A stretch of 64,000 nucleotides of DNA from Pseudomonas costantinii. Lineage in GTDB: Bacteria > Pseudomonadota > Gammaproteobacteria > Pseudomonadales > Pseudomonadaceae. Shown in pieces: positions 1 through 8,693 of the stretch. Under the pieces are notes generated by a model. That model was given only the letters and a program-made list of their open reading frames with translations. It did no database searches and was not told the origin of the DNA. The position numbers and the translations under genes were made by a program. Every line of letters begins with the position of its first letter. Positions within the stretch are counted from its first letter, which is position 1. The DNA lies in NCBI RefSeq assembly GCF_001870435.1, contig NZ_MDDR01000066.1, positions 1 to 64,000 of the forward strand, read 5' to 3'.

Positions 1-117
1 TCTGGCTTTTGATCCACACCACTCAGGTCGGCTTTCAGGCCGCCGTGCTCTGCTTTTGATCTGCTTGTGATCTTGATCTCAGGCGCCCCATTAACCACGC
101 TGGCCGCACGCAGGCTG

Positions 118-336
118 GAATCCGTGGGTAACCCGGCAGGACGCCGGGTTAGCCGCGCTGGGCCAAGGATGGCCCATCGCGGCGGCCCACGGATTCAAGC
201 CGGAGTGCGGGCACACCGAGCCTAGGCGAGGTGCCGAGTGGTGGGGCACAGACCTTTTGGTTACTTTTGGGGCGTTTGCCAAAAGTGACCCGCTGTAAGA
301 GCGGAACCATAAGCGGCCGTTACCGCAGCAACGGAT
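118..336. repeat. Structured dispersed repeat element
   Basis: There is no credible gene between 1 and 364. Outer arms at 119-128 (AATCCGTGGG) and 186-195 (CCCACGGATT) enclose two hairpins: AACCCGGC/GCCGGGTT at 130-150, and CCGCG/CGCGG around TGGGCC/GGCCCA at about 153-182. Together they would fold as a three-way junction. The right end (about 292-336, GTAAGAGCGGAACC followed by GGCCGTTACCGCAGCAACGGATA) recurs near 50140-50187 and inverted near 49960-49999, so this is a dispersed element. It resembles the intergenic repeats known from fluorescent pseudomonads; the exact family name is not certain. Confidence 0.6.
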
Positions 337-364
337 ATGTACTCAAGCTTCAGCAACGCACCAC

Positions 365-1774
365 TCACAATGAAAACCGCAACGGCGAAGCGGCCTGAAG
401 CAAGGCAGCAGGGTCACGATAACGGGCACCAAAATGATCATTCGGCAAACGCGCCTGCCCAGCGCCAAACAAACGCTCACGCAGAGTTTCACCGTCGTCG
501 TAGCGCTCACGAAAACGCCCACGCCGACGCAATTCCGGTACCACCAGTTCGATGAAATCCCGAGCAGTTTCAAAGGACAGATACTGACGCAGATTGATCC
601 CGTCAATGCCATCTTCATCCAGCCATTTCTCGATGGCGTCCGCCACCACCGTCGGCGTGCCAGCCACAAAAAAGCGCTCACGGTTAAAGCCACCGAGCTG
701 GGCCAATGCTGCCCCCACGGTGGAGTCCGGATTGTGCCGACTCAAACTCTCCCACCCCTTGACCTGCCGGCTGATCAAGTCGCTGATCAAGGTGTCGCGG
801 GGGTACGCCGTCAGGTCGACCGCCGATTGCACATGGGCCAGCGACGCCTCCACGCTGGCAAGCTTGCGGTAGCTGTCGAGTTTGGCGCTGACTTCCTCGT
901 CAGTACGCCCGACCACCACCCCGGCCATGACAATAAACTTCAGGCCCGCCGGGTCACGATCATGCTCTACCACCTTTTGCCGCATGGCCTGGATATTCGC
1001 GCGCACCGTCGGCGTATCGTTGCCGCCGGTGAACACCACTTCGGCGTGACGCCCGGCAAACTCAATACCCGCCGGTGAGCCGGTGGCCTGGAACAACACC
1101 GGCGTGCGTTGCCGCGAAGGCTGGCACAGGTGCGGGCCGGCGACCTTGAAGTGTTCGCCGACGTGGTTGATATAACGCACCTTGTCCGGATCGGTGTAGA
1201 TCCGGCGCTCACGGTCGACGATCACTGCGTCGTCGTCCCACGAGCCCTCCCACAGCTTGTAGAGCACGTCGAGGTATTCATCGGCGATCTCGTAGCGATG
1301 GTCGTGGACCACCTCGGTGTCGTGGCCGAAGTTGCGCGCAGCGTTCGGCAGGTACGAGGTGACGATGTTCCAGCCCACCCGGCCCTTGGTCAGGTGGTCG
1401 AGAGTGCTCATGCGCCGCGCGAAAGCAAACGGCGGTTCGTAGGTGGTGGAAAAGGTCGCGCCGAAGCCGAGGTTTTTGGTCACCCCGGCCATTGCCGGAA
1501 TCACCAGCAGCGGGTCGTTGCTGGGAATCTGCATGCCTTCACGTAGCGCGGTTTCGGGGCCGTCGCGAAAGCGATCGTAGGTGCCAATCACATCGGCGAG
1601 GAACACGCCGTCAAAGGTGCCGTATTCCAACAACTGCGCCAGTTCGGTCCAATAATCCAGGTCGTTGAAGCGGTGCCGGTTGTTGTCCGGATGCACCCAC
1701 AAGCCATGGACGATATGACTGACGCAGTTCATCTCAAACAAATTCACGTGCAACTGCTTGGGCACCAGGAACAC
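365..1774 (-). CDS. LLM-class FMN-dependent monooxygenase (NtaA/SnaA/DszA type)
   Basis: A 469-residue flavin-dependent monooxygenase of the bacterial luciferase-like superfamily, long-chain NtaA/SnaA/DszA branch (usual length about 440-470). These enzymes use FMNH2 supplied by a separate reductase to oxidise sulfur- or nitrogen-containing organic substrates in the cytoplasm. Visible signs are the N-terminal MNCVSHIVHGLW segment, FDGVFLADVIG at about residue 55, TTYEPPFAFARRMSTLDHLTKGR around residues 110-133 and GWNIVTS. It is the last gene of a three-gene run with the aldo/keto reductase (64-nt gap) and the DszC-like gene upstream. That company suggests organosulfur breakdown, but the substrate is not readable. 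Confidence 0.9.
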   Translation of the reverse strand: MFLVPKQLHVNLFEMNCVSHIVHGLWVHPDNNRHRFNDLDYWTELAQLLEYGTFDGVFLADVIGTYDRFRDGPETALREGMQIPSNDPLLVIPAMAGVTKNLGFGATFSTTYEPPFAFARRMSTLDHLTKGRVGWNIVTSYLPNAARNFGHDTEVVHDHRYEIADEYLDVLYKLWEGSWDDDAVIVDRERRIYTDPDKVRYINHVGEHFKVAGPHLCQPSRQRTPVLFQATGSPAGIEFAGRHAEVVFTGGNDTPTVRANIQAMRQKVVEHDRDPAGLKFIVMAGVVVGRTDEEVSAKLDSYRKLASVEASLAHVQSAVDLTAYPRDTLISDLISRQVKGWESLSRHNPDSTVGAALAQLGGFNRERFFVAGTPTVVADAIEKWLDEDGIDGINLRQYLSFETARDFIELVVPELRRRGRFRERYDDGETLRERLFGAGQARLPNDHFGARYRDPAALLQAASPLRFSL

Positions 1775-1838
1775 TCCTCTATCAGTACTTTTTCGAAAAC
1801 CTCAGATTGCTGCGCTCAAGTCGAACGGGGTCCTTGTG

Positions 1839-2891
1839 CTAAGGCGCAGGGTTGGGAATGCGCTGATGAATAGCCTGGACCTGCGCAAGGATCTCGTCGC
1901 TGAGGCGCACGTCCAGCGCGCTGAGGTTGTCGCGCAGCTGCGCCAGGCTGGTTTGCCCGGTGAGCGCGCTGGTCACAAAAGGTTTGTCGATAATGAACGC
2001 CAGCGCCAACTGGGCCGGTGTCAGGCCATGTTGCCGGGCAATCTCCACGTAGCCGGTAATCGCTTCCTGTGCCGAAGCGCTGTCATAGCGGTTGAAGGTG
2101 CGATACACCGACGAGAGGCGTGAACCCTCTGGACGCGCGCCACCGAGGTACTTGCCGGTGAGCGCACCGAACGCCAACGGCGAGTACGCCAGCAGGCCGA
2201 CGCCTTCGCGATGAGTGAACTCCGAGAGGCCGCCTTCGTACAGGCGATTAAGCAGGCTGTAGGGGTTTTGTACGCTGGCGATACGCGGCAGGCCGAGGCG
2301 CTCGCTCTGTTTGAGAAACTCGGCCACGCCCCACGGAGTTTCGTTGGACACGCCGATATGGCGCACCTTGCCGGCCTTGACCTGATCGGCCAGTACCGCC
2401 AGGGTTTCTTCGATGGACACACTTTGCGCGTCGTCCTGATACGGGTATTCACGTTGACCGAAGATGTTGGTTGTTCGGTCAGGCCAGTGCAGTTGATAGA
2501 GGTCGAGATAGTCGGTATTCAGACGCTTCAGGCTGCCATCCAATGCCTCGACGATGTTGCGCCGATCATGACGACTGAGGCCGTCGCGGATGTGCTGCTG
2601 GCCTGCGGGGTCACGGGAGGGACCGGCGATTTTGCTCGCCAGGATCACCTCGTCACGTCGCCCATTGGCCGCCAGCCAACTGCCGATATAGCGTTCGGTG
2701 GTGCGCCAGGTTTCGGCCTTGGTCGGCGTCGGGTACATCTCGGCGGTGTCGATGAAGTTGATGCCTTCGGCCAGGGCCAGGTCGATCTGCTGATGGGCAT
2801 CGTTCTCAGTATTTTGATGACCCCAGGTCATGGTGCCCAGACCCAGGACGCTGACCTCGATGTCGCTGTTGCCCAGTTGGCGATAACGCAT
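1839..2891 (-). CDS. Aldo/keto reductase (Tas-like)
   Basis: A 350-residue NADPH-dependent aldo/keto reductase resembling E. coli Tas (346 residues). It begins MRYRQLGNSDIEVSVLGLG and contains GTMTWGHQN, the active-site region FIDTAEMYPTP (Asp and Tyr of the tetrad), TTERYIGSWL and LDLYQLHWPDR (His). An in-frame extension reaches 3089, but it overlaps the upstream gene and has arginine-rich, non-family sequence. The start at 2891 is preceded by AAAGGATCACCC, a good ribosome-binding site. The gene lies 32 nt after the DszC-like gene and is probably co-transcribed; the reaction in this pathway is unknown. Confidence 0.88.
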   Translation of the reverse strand: MRYRQLGNSDIEVSVLGLGTMTWGHQNTENDAHQQIDLALAEGINFIDTAEMYPTPTKAETWRTTERYIGSWLAANGRRDEVILASKIAGPSRDPAGQQHIRDGLSRHDRRNIVEALDGSLKRLNTDYLDLYQLHWPDRTTNIFGQREYPYQDDAQSVSIEETLAVLADQVKAGKVRHIGVSNETPWGVAEFLKQSERLGLPRIASVQNPYSLLNRLYEGGLSEFTHREGVGLLAYSPLAFGALTGKYLGGARPEGSRLSSVYRTFNRYDSASAQEAITGYVEIARQHGLTPAQLALAFIIDKPFVTSALTGQTSLAQLRDNLSALDVRLSDEILAQVQAIHQRIPNPAP

Positions 2892-2923
2892 GGGTGATCC
2901 TTTTTGATTCACAGGTTGAAGAC

Positions 2924-4177
2924 TCATACCGCGCTCGCTTCGTCGCGGGCGGCCTGCTGCTCGGTATCGGCGGCTTGCAGGCTGCGCCACGCAGCATTCG
3001 GGGTGACGTCGTTGAGGTAGTAATTGCCCAGGGCCCGCTCGCGATAAATCGCCGGGTTGTGGGAGGCCAGGGTGCGGGCGTTGCGCCAATGGCGGTCAAA
3101 ACGACGCGACTCGCTGGTGGCGGACGCGCCGCCGACTTCGAACAACAGCGTGGTGGCTTCGAGCACTTGCTCCAGCACAATCTGTTGGGCCTGATAGGCA
3201 CGAATCTCGGCCTCGGTGTAATGCGCCTCCTTGACCTCGCCGCCCTGCTCCGCCTCATGCACCTCCTGCAACACCTGGGCGACAGCCAGCACTTGGGTGC
3301 GGGCGGCATAGGCCAGGCTCGACAGGCGACCGATCACCCGCTGCACCAAAGGATCATCCTTGGGACTCGATTGCCCCGGCACACCAAACGCGCGGGTGCG
3401 ACCTTTTACGAACACGGTAGCGTCGCGCAGCACCGCATTGGCAATGCCGGCCAGGGTCGCCAAGTGGAACAGCTGGTAGAACGCGCTCAGGTAGGACTCG
3501 GTGCGCGGTTCGTCTTTCTTGAAGCGCCGCACAATATGCTGCGCCGGCACGTCCACCGCGTTGAAACGCGTGGTGCCGCTGCCGGTGAGGCGCTGACCGA
3601 AGCCGTCCCAGTCGTCCTCAACGGTCACACCCGGCGCATCGGTACGCACCGAGACGCTGACAAAGTCCTCGCCATCCAGCGCGACTGCCGCGATCCAGTT
3701 GGCGTACAGCGTGCCGGTGCAATAGTACTTCTCACCATCCAACTGCCAACCGGACTCAACCGTGCTGAGGGTCACCGAGTTGCGCGTGGTGTCAGTGCGC
3801 TCGGCCATCGCTGCGCCCCACAGCTCACCGTCGACGACTTTGGCAAACCAGTAATCCTGAGAATTGCTGTCGCGGCTGGAAAGCCGGCCTTCGACGAAAC
3901 CGAAATGCGCGCGAACAATCTGCGGCAAGTTCGAATCGGCCTCGCCCAGTTCAATCAACAGGCGGAACAACTGCGGCAGGCTCGCACCCAGGCCACCCTG
4001 GACGCGTGGCACGCGCAACGCACCAAAGCCAGCCTCGCGTAGCCATCGAACCGCGTCATGCGCCAACTCGCGTTGCTGTTCGCGAGCGACAGCGGTGTCG
4101 GCTATCCGTACAAATACGTCGGCAAAACGCTGGTGCAAGTCTGCATCACTCACATCAACGGGAATCGAAGCACTCAT
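2924..4177 (-). CDS. Acyl-CoA dehydrogenase-fold monooxygenase (DszC/SfnB-like)
   Basis: A 417-residue protein of the acyl-CoA dehydrogenase fold in the DszC/SfnB branch, whose members use reduced flavin and oxygen to attack sulfur compounds rather than dehydrogenating acyl-CoA. It has the N-terminal helical domain (DAVRWLREAGFGALRVPR), a middle beta domain (GWQLDGEKYYCTGTLYANW) and a C-terminal helical bundle (EVGGASATSESRRFDRHWRNARTL). The HWRNARTL segment is typical of this monooxygenase branch. It is the first gene of the minus-strand run and faces the TonB receptor gene across a 480-bp region. A role in sulfonate or sulfone use is inferred from family and context. Confidence 0.85.
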   Translation of the reverse strand: MSASIPVDVSDADLHQRFADVFVRIADTAVAREQQRELAHDAVRWLREAGFGALRVPRVQGGLGASLPQLFRLLIELGEADSNLPQIVRAHFGFVEGRLSSRDSNSQDYWFAKVVDGELWGAAMAERTDTTRNSVTLSTVESGWQLDGEKYYCTGTLYANWIAAVALDGEDFVSVSVRTDAPGVTVEDDWDGFGQRLTGSGTTRFNAVDVPAQHIVRRFKKDEPRTESYLSAFYQLFHLATLAGIANAVLRDATVFVKGRTRAFGVPGQSSPKDDPLVQRVIGRLSSLAYAARTQVLAVAQVLQEVHEAEQGGEVKEAHYTEAEIRAYQAQQIVLEQVLEATTLLFEVGGASATSESRRFDRHWRNARTLASHNPAIYRERALGNYYLNDVTPNAAWRSLQAADTEQQAARDEASAV

Positions 4178-4657
4178 GGTTTTTCCTTATTCAAAGGCAC
4201 TCACGCCCAATACCCTAGTGTGCAAGCAGCCACTGGATGGGCACTGAAAACTTGCAACTATTGGGAGTAATGCAGTGAGCATGCCAGTCTTTTAGAAACG
4301 CCCCACTGTCGAGAAAACAGGCGGAAAAACCCATATAGAATGGGCATTACAGCGCCACCACCCCTCCAAATACTTATAAGGTTATAGCCGTTATAACGCG
4401 TTGAATTGTGGATAGCCCTGCACACTGTTCATTCACTGTTGCATTCGCAACAGCGGCAGTAAATACGACCACAAAGTTGACTGTCGATAATTAAACACCG
4501 GCGCAAAACAAAGTATCACGCAGAACACTTGTGCCCCTCTAATGAGCCGTATTTCTGGATAAAAAGCATTGGCATAGAAACTGCTGAATACGAAACAGGC
4601 ATGACTATTCGAATAGAAAGCTGGGGCTATTTTATCTATTCACAAGGAACACACTTA
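4178..4657. promoter_or_regulatory. Divergent control region of the organosulfur island
   Basis: This 480-bp gap lies between the oxidoreductase run (leftward) and the TonB receptor (rightward). It is AT-rich compared with the flanks. A perfect inverted repeat, GTTATA-GCCGT-TATAAC, lies at 4381-4397 and is a candidate operator. The in-frame extension upstream of the receptor start (from 4529) has no signal-peptide character and is treated as untranslated. No regulator gene is adjacent. Confidence 0.4.
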
Positions 4658-6808
4658 ATGGATCAAGTCTTTCGGGGAGCACTACAAAAGTTGACACTTG
4701 CCGTGCGGCAAGCAACGTGGCTGGCACTGTTAGGACTGGGCTCAGTCCTGGTATTTTCCGCCGGCGCACAAGCAGATGACGAAGCAACACCGTCGACCGC
4801 CCCACGGCTCAAGACGGTTACGGTCGAAGCACAAAAAATCACGCCCGTTGAGGCGGCGAAGAGCCAACTTTCCGAGGTGCCAGGTGGTACCAGCGTGGTC
4901 GACAGCGAACAGGTGGCCAAGGGGCGAACGGCCACCTTGCAGGACACACTCGCCTATCAGCCGGGCGTTTTTGTGCAATCCACCGGCGGCAATGACGCGG
5001 CCAAGATCTCGATCCGCGGATCGGGCGCCAACACCTCGCCGGGGTACTTTCGCGAAGGTATCAAGTTCCTGTTCGACGGCCTGCCGATCACCGGCCCAGG
5101 CGGAACGCCCTATGAATTCCTGAATGGTTCCGGGGTGAACTACACCGAGATCCTGCGCGGCGCGAACGCCTTCCAGTACGGCGCGTTGAGCCTTGGCGGC
5201 GCCATCAACTTCGTTAACCAGACCGGCTACAGCGCACCGGGCCTGCGAGTGCGGGCGGAAACCGGCAGCTACGGCTACAACAAGCAGAGCCTGAGTGTCG
5301 GTGGCGTGGAGGGTAATTTCGATTACTACCTCAATGCCGACAACTACCGCAGTGATGGTTACCGCGACTACAGCCTGTCAAAAAGCCAGGGGGTGGTAGC
5401 CAACTTCGGCTACCGCTTCAGCCCGCAACTCGAAACCCGGGTGATGCTGCGTTACCGCGACGAGTTCCACAACGATCCAAGCCCTACCACCCTGGATGCG
5501 GTCAAGCGCCATTCCGACCGTGCCAGTGCGACCGCCGAAAGCAGTGGCGCAGGCAGCCGGCGCCCCGGCAGTATTTGGGCCGGTAGCAAGACCACCTATA
5601 CCTTCGACGACGACGCCACCCTCTCGGTGGGTTTCGTCTACTACCAGTACGCCCACAACAACAATCCGAACAGCCCCAGCAACCCGAGCTATTGGGACTG
5701 GCATGACCTGAGCGCGGTGATCAACTACGACCGCCGCGATACCTTGTTCGGTCACGAAAGCCGTTCCAGCGTGGCCTTCACTTCGACCGAACACCTCAAG
5801 GGCCAGGTCGACTCCACGTTCGCCAACAAGCAGACCCGCAAGTTCGTCGACTACAGCTCATCGTTCGATCACGTGTTCTCTGTGGGCAATGACCTGGAAC
5901 TGGTCGACGGCCTGTGGCTGACCAGTGGCGTTTCAGCAATCAATGTGCGCCGTCGCGCCGACGTCAAAGACACCTTGGTCGCCAACACTACCAACTACCC
6001 AAGTGACGTGACCTACAACAACTGGAGCCTTTCACCCCGAGTTGGCGTGCGCTACGAGTTCACCCCGCAGTTGCAGGTGTTCGCCAACTTCAGCCGCTCC
6101 ATCGACCCGCCAGCGTCCTGGGAATATTCCGGCTCCGGCCCCACCACACCCTACGTAAGGCCACTGGTGGAGCAGAAAGCCAACACCCTGGAAGTCGGAA
6201 TCAAGGGTTCATCGGGCATCTTCGATGGCAACCTGGCGATCTACCGTTCGTGGGTACGCGATGAGTTGCTCAACGTGCAGATCATTGCGCCGACGTCCAC
6301 CGCCGCTGCGGTGACCGGCGCGTTCAACGCGACGCCGACCATTCACCAGGGCATCGAGGTTGGCTTGAATACCCGCCTGTGGGAAAACACGTCCGGCGAG
6401 AAGATCACCTGGCGTCAGGTCTACACCTACAACGACTTTTACTACCGTCACGACCCGACCTTCGGCAACAACCAACTGCCGGGCATCCCGAAGCACATTT
6501 ACCAAGGCGAGGTTCAGTACCAGCACCCGCAGGGCTTCTATACAGGCGTGAACGTGCAATCCGCATCGCGCACCGCTGTCGACTACGCCAACACCTTCTA
6601 TGCGCCCTCCTACACTCTCTTCGGTGCCAACGTAGGCTACGAAACACCCAAGAAAGACTGGAAGGTTTCGCTGGATCTGAAAAACCTGACGAACAAGAAG
6701 TACGTGACCGCCGTCCAACCGATTTACAACGCGGCAGGCCAGGACACCGCCTCGCTGTATCCGGGTGACGGCATCGGCGCCTATGTGGGTGTGGAATACC
6801 GTTACTAG
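4658..6808 (+). CDS. TonB-dependent outer-membrane receptor
   Basis: A 716-residue TonB-dependent receptor that would import a scarce ligand across the outer membrane. An N-terminal signal peptide ends near GAQA at about residue 43, followed by a TonB-box-like stretch (KTVTVEA), the plug domain (VPGGTSVVDSEQV; ISIRGSG at about 120; ILRGANAFQYGALSLGGAINF) and a long barrel ending in alternating aromatic residues (VGVEYRY). The start at 4658 follows AAGGAAC at an 8-nt spacing; an upstream in-frame start at 4529 would bury the signal peptide. It is divergent from a predicted organosulfur pathway, so a sulfur-containing ligand is a reasonable guess. A siderophore is possible, but no Fur-like site was noticed. 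Confidence 0.9.
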   Translation: MDQVFRGALQKLTLAVRQATWLALLGLGSVLVFSAGAQADDEATPSTAPRLKTVTVEAQKITPVEAAKSQLSEVPGGTSVVDSEQVAKGRTATLQDTLAYQPGVFVQSTGGNDAAKISIRGSGANTSPGYFREGIKFLFDGLPITGPGGTPYEFLNGSGVNYTEILRGANAFQYGALSLGGAINFVNQTGYSAPGLRVRAETGSYGYNKQSLSVGGVEGNFDYYLNADNYRSDGYRDYSLSKSQGVVANFGYRFSPQLETRVMLRYRDEFHNDPSPTTLDAVKRHSDRASATAESSGAGSRRPGSIWAGSKTTYTFDDDATLSVGFVYYQYAHNNNPNSPSNPSYWDWHDLSAVINYDRRDTLFGHESRSSVAFTSTEHLKGQVDSTFANKQTRKFVDYSSSFDHVFSVGNDLELVDGLWLTSGVSAINVRRRADVKDTLVANTTNYPSDVTYNNWSLSPRVGVRYEFTPQLQVFANFSRSIDPPASWEYSGSGPTTPYVRPLVEQKANTLEVGIKGSSGIFDGNLAIYRSWVRDELLNVQIIAPTSTAAAVTGAFNATPTIHQGIEVGLNTRLWENTSGEKITWRQVYTYNDFYYRHDPTFGNNQLPGIPKHIYQGEVQYQHPQGFYTGVNVQSASRTAVDYANTFYAPSYTLFGANVGYETPKKDWKVSLDLKNLTNKKYVTAVQPIYNAAGQDTASLYPGDGIGAYVGVEYRY

Positions 6809-6864
6809 GGATCGACATCATGGCGAAAGGCCCGGATGCCTTTCGCCATATCCCAGACAGCAAA

Positions 6865-6887
6865 AAGCCCGCTCAATGAGCGGGCTT
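6865..6887. terminator. Rho-independent terminator between the receptor and the tRNA genes
   Basis: AAGCCCGCT/AGCGGGCTT stem with loop CAATG. A-rich and T-rich flanks mean it can serve the receptor gene from the left and the tRNA unit from the right. Confidence 0.8.
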
Positions 6888-6928
6888 CTTGTGGTGACCT
6901 GGCGTTCAGTGTTCCAGGTTGCCGAATA

Positions 6929-7005
6929 TGGCGCAGCGGACGGGACTCGAACCCGCGACCCCCGGCGTGACAGGCCGGTATTCTAACCGACTGAACTACC
7001 GCTGC
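6929..7005 (-). tRNA. tRNA-Asp (GTC), copy 2
   Basis: A 77-nt cloverleaf with encoded CCA. Acceptor GCAGCGG pairs with CCGCTGC, the discriminator is G, the anticodon loop reads CTGTCAC (anticodon GTC) and the T-arm is GGTTCGAGTCC. It is identical to the copy at 7277-7353. Confidence 0.97.
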
Positions 7006-7024
7006 GCGTAACACTTAAAACGAA

Positions 7025-7100
7025 TGGTGGGTGATGACGGGATCGAACCGCCGACATTCTGCTTGTAAGGCAGACGCTCTCCCAGCTGAGCTAATCACCC
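7025..7100 (-). tRNA. tRNA-Val (TAC), copy 2
   Basis: A 76-nt cloverleaf with encoded CCA. The acceptor is GGGTGAT and the anticodon loop contains TTACA (anticodon TAC). It closely matches the E. coli tRNA-Val(UAC) pattern and is transcribed just before tRNA-Asp copy 2 (19-nt spacer). Confidence 0.97.
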
Positions 7101-7119
7101 TTCGTTTCGGTGTGGGCGC

Positions 7120-7147
7120 ATCATACACCAAAAAATCGTAATGTCTT
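7120..7147 (-). promoter_or_regulatory. Possible promoter of the second Val-Asp unit
   Basis: On the minus strand, AAGACA (7142-7147) is followed after 16 nt by TATGAT (7120-7125), about 20 nt upstream of tRNA-Val copy 2. The -35 is weak. It would let the second unit be transcribed despite the terminator at 7212-7236. Confidence 0.45.
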
Positions 7148-7211
7148 GATTTAAATGCACTTTATTTAAAAAAAGTTTATCGCACGATTTTTTGCCATAT
7201 TCCGGACAGAA

Positions 7212-7236
7212 AAAAGCCCGCGATTAAGCGGGCTTT
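7212..7236. terminator. Terminator between the duplicated tRNA units
   Basis: AAAGCCCGC/GCGGGCTTT with loop GATTAA. It sits between the upstream unit (7277-7448) and the downstream unit (6929-7100), at the same relative position as the terminator at 6865-6887. Confidence 0.75.
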
Positions 7237-7276
7237 CTGTGGTGACCTGGCGTTCAGTGTTCCAGGTTACCGAATA

Positions 7277-7353
7277 TGGCGCAGCGGACGGGACTCGAAC
7301 CCGCGACCCCCGGCGTGACAGGCCGGTATTCTAACCGACTGAACTACCGCTGC
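7277..7353 (-). tRNA. tRNA-Asp (GTC), copy 1
   Basis: A 77-nt tRNA identical to the copy 348 bp away at 6929-7005: acceptor GCAGCGG, anticodon GTC, encoded CCA. Confidence 0.97.
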
Positions 7354-7372
7354 GCGTAACACTTAAAACGAA

Positions 7373-7448
7373 TGGTGGGTGATGACGGGATCGAACCGCC
7401 GACATTCTGCTTGTAAGGCAGACGCTCTCCCAGCTGAGCTAATCACCC
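7373..7448 (-). tRNA. tRNA-Val (TAC), copy 1
   Basis: A 76-nt tRNA identical to the copy at 7025-7100. It is the first gene of the minus-strand Val-Asp-(terminator)-Val-Asp array. Confidence 0.97.
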
Positions 7449-7468
7449 TTCGTTTCGGTGTGGCGCGC

Positions 7469-7497
7469 ATTCTACGGAGCGACCTTGGGTCTGGCAA
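7469..7497 (-). promoter_or_regulatory. Sigma-70 promoter of the Val-Asp tRNA array
   Basis: On the minus strand, TTGCCA (7492-7497), a 17-nt spacer and TAGAAT (7469-7474) are followed by a GC-rich discriminator (GCGCGCC) just upstream of tRNA-Val. This is typical of stringently controlled stable-RNA promoters. Confidence 0.75.
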
Positions 7498-7607
7498 GCA
7501 CTTTCTTAAATCTTTTTTTTGAGGCCTTCCAATGGCTTAGGCAGGGTTGGCCTGAGGCGATATCAAGAGAATAATGCCCCCCTTTGTATAAAGGAGAGAC
7601 TCGCCCC

Positions 7608-8528
7608 ATGTGGTTCAAGAACCTGCTTATCTATCGCCTGACCCAAGATCTGCCTGTTGATGCCGAGGCGTTGGAAACTGCAATGGCCACCAAACTGGCG
7701 CGCCCTTGTGCAAGCCAGGAGTTGACCACTTACGGTTTCGTCGCGCCTTTCGGTAAAGGTGAAGACGCTCCCCTGGTTCACGTCAGCGGTGACTTCCTGC
7801 TGATCGCCGCCCGCAAGGAAGAACGCATCCTGCCGGGTAGCGTGGTACGTGACGCACTCAAAGAGAAAGTCGAAGAGATCGAGGCCGAGCAAATGCGCAA
7901 GGTCTATAAAAAGGAACGCGACCAGATCAAGGATGAAATCATCCAGGCCTTCCTGCCGCGCGCGTTTATTCGTCGCTCGTCGACCTTCGCCGCCATCGCG
8001 CCGAAACAGGGTCTGATCCTGGTCAACTCGGCAAGCCCGAAACGCGCCGAAGACCTGCTGTCCACGCTGCGTGAAGTGATCGGCACTCTGCCGGTTCGCC
8101 CACTCACCGTCAAAACCGCGCCTACCGCAATCATGACCGACTGGGTCACCACCCAGAAACCGGCCGATGACTTCTTCGTCCTCGACGAATGCGAGCTGCG
8201 CGACACCCACGAAGACGGCGGCATCGTGCGCTGCAAGCGTCAGGACCTGACCAGCGAAGAAATCCAACTGCACCTGACCACCGGCAAAGTCGTGACCCAA
8301 CTGTCCCTGGCCTGGCAGGACAAACTGTCCTTCATGCTCGACGACAAGATGACCGTCAAACGCCTGAAGTTCGAAGACCTGCTGCAAGACCAGGCGGAAC
8401 AGGACGGTGGTGATGAGGCCCTGGGCCAATTGGACGCCAGCTTTACCCTGATGATGCTGACCTTCGGTGAGTTCCTGCCGGCGTTGGTTGAGGCACTGGG
8501 CGGCGAAGAGACCCCACAAGGTATCTAA
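7608..8528 (+). CDS. rdgC: Recombination-associated protein RdgC
   Basis: A 306-residue homologue of RdgC (303 residues in E. coli), a nucleoid-associated ring protein that binds double-stranded DNA and limits RecA filament activity. Recognisable stretches are MWFKNLLIYRLTQD at the N-terminus, CASQELTTYGFVAPFG near residue 35, LLIAARKEERILPGSVV and AIAPKQGLILVNSASPKRAEDLLSTLRE in the middle. An in-frame ATG 24 nt upstream is less likely, because the family begins MWFKN and AAAGGAGAG sits upstream of 7608. It is a single-gene unit between the tRNA array and a REP pair. Confidence 0.97.
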   Translation: MWFKNLLIYRLTQDLPVDAEALETAMATKLARPCASQELTTYGFVAPFGKGEDAPLVHVSGDFLLIAARKEERILPGSVVRDALKEKVEEIEAEQMRKVYKKERDQIKDEIIQAFLPRAFIRRSSTFAAIAPKQGLILVNSASPKRAEDLLSTLREVIGTLPVRPLTVKTAPTAIMTDWVTTQKPADDFFVLDECELRDTHEDGGIVRCKRQDLTSEEIQLHLTTGKVVTQLSLAWQDKLSFMLDDKMTVKRLKFEDLLQDQAEQDGGDEALGQLDASFTLMMLTFGEFLPALVEALGGEETPQGI

Positions 8529-8558
8529 CACCACCGCTCCCATGTGGACACGGTCAAT

Positions 8559-8644
8559 GTAGGAGCTGGCTTACCTGCGATAGCATCACCCGGGTGTCAC
8601 TGATACACCAAGGTGTCTGCATCGCCGGCAAGCCAGCTCCTACA
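8559..8644. repeat. REP pair (REPIN-like)
   Basis: Inverted arms TGTAGGAGCTGGCTTACCTG and its near-complement at 8559-8582 and 8621-8644, separated by about 38 nt. The same palindrome core occurs at 10093-10159 and 22047-22133. Confidence 0.85.
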
Positions 8645-8693
8645 GATTTGATCGGGTTGCCACTTCCCGCACTCTAATAACAAGGACGCCCCC

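Noticed and set aside
2894..4042. A 382-codon plus-strand frame over the DszC-like gene
   Set aside because: Lies wholly inside a well-supported gene on the other strand and has shadow-like composition.
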